Source of the DNA: Cocos nucifera
Taxonomy: Eukaryota > Streptophyta > Magnoliopsida > Arecales > Arecaceae
Reading direction: 5' to 3'
Length of the DNA: 64,000 bases
NCBI GenBank assembly: GCA_006176705.1
Contig: QRFJ01000007.1
Coordinates: 2,143,089-2,207,088, forward strand
In this document: piece after piece, positions 61,556-64,000 of the stretch
Layout: each line of letters begins with the position of its first letter
Position numbering within the stretch: position 1 is the stretch's first letter
Program-made: the position numbers and the translations under genes
The notes under the pieces: model-generated
Told to the model about the DNA's origin: nothing
The model's database searches: none
The model's input: only the letters and a program-made list of their open reading frames with translations

Positions 61556-63936
61556 TGTATTAATACTGTATGTTATGGATATCAGATATAGTTTAAAAAA
61601 ATTAATAAAATTTTAAGTAATTAAATATATAAACTTATAAAAGATTGCTAATCAAAATTTCAAGAGATCTAAAAGTGTGTACAACACAATCTTAAGGTGC
61701 ATTTCTATCCCTCGTATAGAAAATATCCAGAAACACCATCCCAACATACAACCGGTATTTCTCCTTCTATAAGCACGACCATGGTAAGGTTGATGAAGGC
61801 TCTTTCAGCATCCAGAAACAAAAAAAATTGTTAAAGAAAAAATACTGTAGAGGAGAGGAAGAAATCAACAAAAAAAGAAGAATGGGCTTAGATTTTTCCT
61901 ATTGGGTTAAGGACTCAAATATTAATAGCCCAATTTAAAGGTCTAAACATTCAGAAATTAAAGTGTTAAATGGTCAAAAAATTAAAACCCAATGTTTAAA
62001 ATATTAAAATAATAATATAAAATTTTAATGATTAAATAATAATAATAATTTAAAATAATATTTTTGGGTTGGCAAGATGGTGCACCCGCACCCACACCAT
62101 GCCACATCCTATCCCGATTTTGGTTCGGTTTGCGTGCATTGCATAATTAAAGATTATTAATCTAAAGATGTTATTTTGATGATGATAAAGAGTTTTGAGT
62201 ATAATAAGTTATAAAGTCTAATATTATTTTTGAAGATGTGTAGTTTAAATTTCAAATACTCACATTGTTCTAAGTAATTTTTATTAATTTATTAAATAAG
62301 TACCACCATTCAAGAGATCTTTGAAGAAAATCTAGATTTGACACATTCTAAAAGAAAGGTTAAAAAAAATTAAATCAAGTTTAGAAGCAAGTCTAGCCTA
62401 TAAATAAAATTATAGAAGAAAAGCTACTAAAAATTGTCCACAATTTGAGTCGACCTAGTGGATGTTTTAACTCGACTAAGTATCAGTGACAGAAAGCTAA
62501 GTTTTAGGATTCAGAAGAACTTAGTCAGTTAAGTCTGGAGATTAGTCGACTTAGTTTCAGAGGACAACGGAAGATAGGAAGTATAAAAAAATTAAAATTC
62601 AAAACTTAGGGGACTTAGTTGACTAAGTCAAAAAGTTAGTCGACTTAGTCTCAAAAAATAGTAGCAGGACAAAAAAGCAGACTTTCAAGATTGTTCACTT
62701 AGCAGACTAAGTTAGATTAAGCAGACTAAGACTTATTCGACTCAGAGAAACTTAGTTGACTAAGTTACTGTAATGGCTATTTGTAGGTTGCAGCATTTTG
62801 TCCCATATGCCTTTTAATGGCTATTTTCTTATTTCTAATGGCTAGATCACTTTTTGAAGACATTCTAAATAAATTAAAAAAGATGAGAAAACCTCAGGAT
62901 ATATAAGAAAATCTTTGGAGCATTAAAAAGGGCTTTTGAAGAGTTTATTGAGTATTCATGAGAAAGCCAAAGGAGTGAGCTAAAAAGAAAGATAAGAAGT
63001 TATTTTTAGAGTTATTCTTCGCTTTTCCACTATAAAATCATCCTTAAGCAAGTGAGAGCAAGAATAAATTGAAGTAAAGAAGTATCAAGTCAAGAATTAA
63101 GGAGCCTCACCATCATTCAAGCGATTCAAAAAGAAGTTAAGCGTTTCAACTATCATCATTTGAACTTCTTCCGATTCTTCAAAAGAATTTTATTTTCTAA
63201 CTTAATTTTTTATATTTATTTTTTGGATTTATTTGTATTTTAAATTTTTTGGGATGAGAAACTTAAGTTGATCTGAGTCTTGAGTAAGATGTTTGTAGTG
63301 GTTTGATTGGTGAGCCAAGTTAAAATCAATCAAGTTGATTTGTTAGCTCGAAGAAAAATAATCACTTGTGAGGTTTTGGTTAGTGATCCAAAAAAATCAA
63401 CTAAATTGATGTGAGTCTAAAAAATATCTTATACGGTCTTGATTGGTGAGCCAAAAAAAATCAATTGGATTTGATTGTGAATCCGAAAATCATTAGACTA
63501 ATTCTAGTTGAATTTCTAAGTGATTTACTTGAAAAATGACATAGGTGCTGATTTAATATCGAACCACTATAAAATTTATGTGTTTGTGTTTGTTGTTGTT
63601 ATTCTTTTACATCTTTTATCTTTATTGCCTCTTTATATTTAAAATTATATTATTATTGTGTGTACGTCATTTAATCTAAATCATTCAAATATGCACATTA
63701 GTCATTAGTTTTTTTAAAATATCTAATTCATCCTCCCTCTTAGATAGCTATATCTGGGTAACAAATTTTTTTTTTAAACCTCTTCAAAATGCCCCTAAGG
63801 GTTAAGCCAAATTTATTTCTCATATAAATGCTTAAAAAAAATTTTATTTTGACATGAGATTAATAAAATATCTAAAAAAAGTTAAAATAATATTTAAAAA
63901 AAAAATTAAAAATTTAAATTTTAATTTTTCACAACA
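61556..63936 (-). repeat. 5' LTR of the copia element, split by an insertion
   Basis: The LTR parts 61556-62168 and 63764-63936 are colinear with 55645-56542. The junction blocks are GGTGCACCCGCACCC near 62083 and CCCCTAAGGGTTAAGCC near 63792. About 1.6 kb of unrelated sequence lies between them. Confidence 0.72.
62169..63763 (+). mobile_element. LTR-like insertion, probably copia of the SIRE/Maximus type
   Basis: A 1,595-bp block starts TGTTATTTTGATGATGATAA and ends TAGCTATATCTGGGTAACA, just after CATCCTCCCTCTTAG. A TGTTnTTTTGATGATGA start and a TTCACCCCCCTCTTnG-like end are familiar in long-LTR copia elements. The middle has many short repeats of the word GTCGACTTAGT or GACTTAGTCGACTAAGT. 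No exact target duplication was found, so the borders are approximate. Confidence 0.5.
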
Positions 63937-64000
63937 TAAATATTGTGAGTGTTTGTAGAGTGAAGTTGCGAGCAATGGCTCTGTTACTACTTGCAAATTG

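Larger units (their letters stand above)
55645..63936 (-). mobile_element. Decayed Ty1/copia retrotransposon with interrupted LTR, minus strand
   Basis: Two direct LTRs (55645-56542 and 61556-63936, the second carrying an insertion) enclose about 5.0 kb. Read downward on the minus strand come a gag start (61182-61140), a degenerate zinc knuckle (about 60360-60300), integrase (59555-59250) and RT (about 58600-57960). The order gag, IN, RT is that of copia. A purine-rich tract (AAATGAGGGAT on the minus strand) adjoins the LTR ending at 56542, as expected for a polypurine tract. Frames are heavily broken and the two LTRs have diverged through many indels, so the copy is old. No matching target duplication was found. 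Confidence 0.8.

Overview
This window reads as a nuclear segment of a flowering plant, probably a monocot such as a palm. The monocot guess is inference from protein flavour and repeat content; no species marker was seen. Coding density is low. Genes are split by introns with GT/AG borders, and all the exon models given here join in frame. Five protein-coding genes are supported: an R2R3-MYB of the RAX/MYB36 type (minus, 14664-15817), the meiotic recombination factor MND1 (plus, 22837-32556), the ENTH adaptor EPSIN1 (plus, 34861-42163), the AP-4 adaptor small subunit (minus, 43990-47239) and the first two coding exons of an Aurora kinase (plus, from 52761). The Aurora gene is cut off near a 25-N assembly gap at 53796-53820.

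Layout. 1-5300: a decayed LINE on the minus strand (RT, zf-RVT and RNase H remnants) with a hAT-type non-autonomous element nested in it, flanked by a perfect 8-bp duplication. 5340-6085: an LTR-like fragment. 8071-12105: a gag-only LTR element with two LTRs and a 5-bp duplication. It contains a 94-bp tandem array, and its LTRs carry an 18-bp minisatellite that differs by exactly three units between them. 12111-15960: the MYB gene and its TATA box. 16000-18975: no gene seen. 18978-20410: about four direct 300-bp units plus an inverted copy. Three of the direct units carry a motif like the plant snRNA upstream element, followed 24-25 nt later by a TATA-like box. 20610-21560: a second LINE remnant. 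22837-32556: MND1, whose second intron holds a candidate 2.24-kb solo LTR. 34861-42163: EPSIN1. 43990-47239: AP-4 sigma. 47840-52500: repeat-rich spacer with a second, inverted copy of the hAT-type element. 52761-53679: the Aurora 5' exons. 55645-63936: a decayed Ty1/copia element whose 5' LTR is interrupted by another LTR-like insertion.

The genes do not form a pathway. MND1 and Aurora act in meiosis and cell division, EPSIN1 and AP-4 sigma in post-Golgi vesicle traffic, and the MYB in transcription of development. Neighbouring here is ordinary eukaryotic gene order. The most distinctive content is in the repeats: the USE/TATA-bearing tandem array and the gag-only element with its two levels of internal tandem repetition. 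No CRISPR, operon or prokaryotic system is present.
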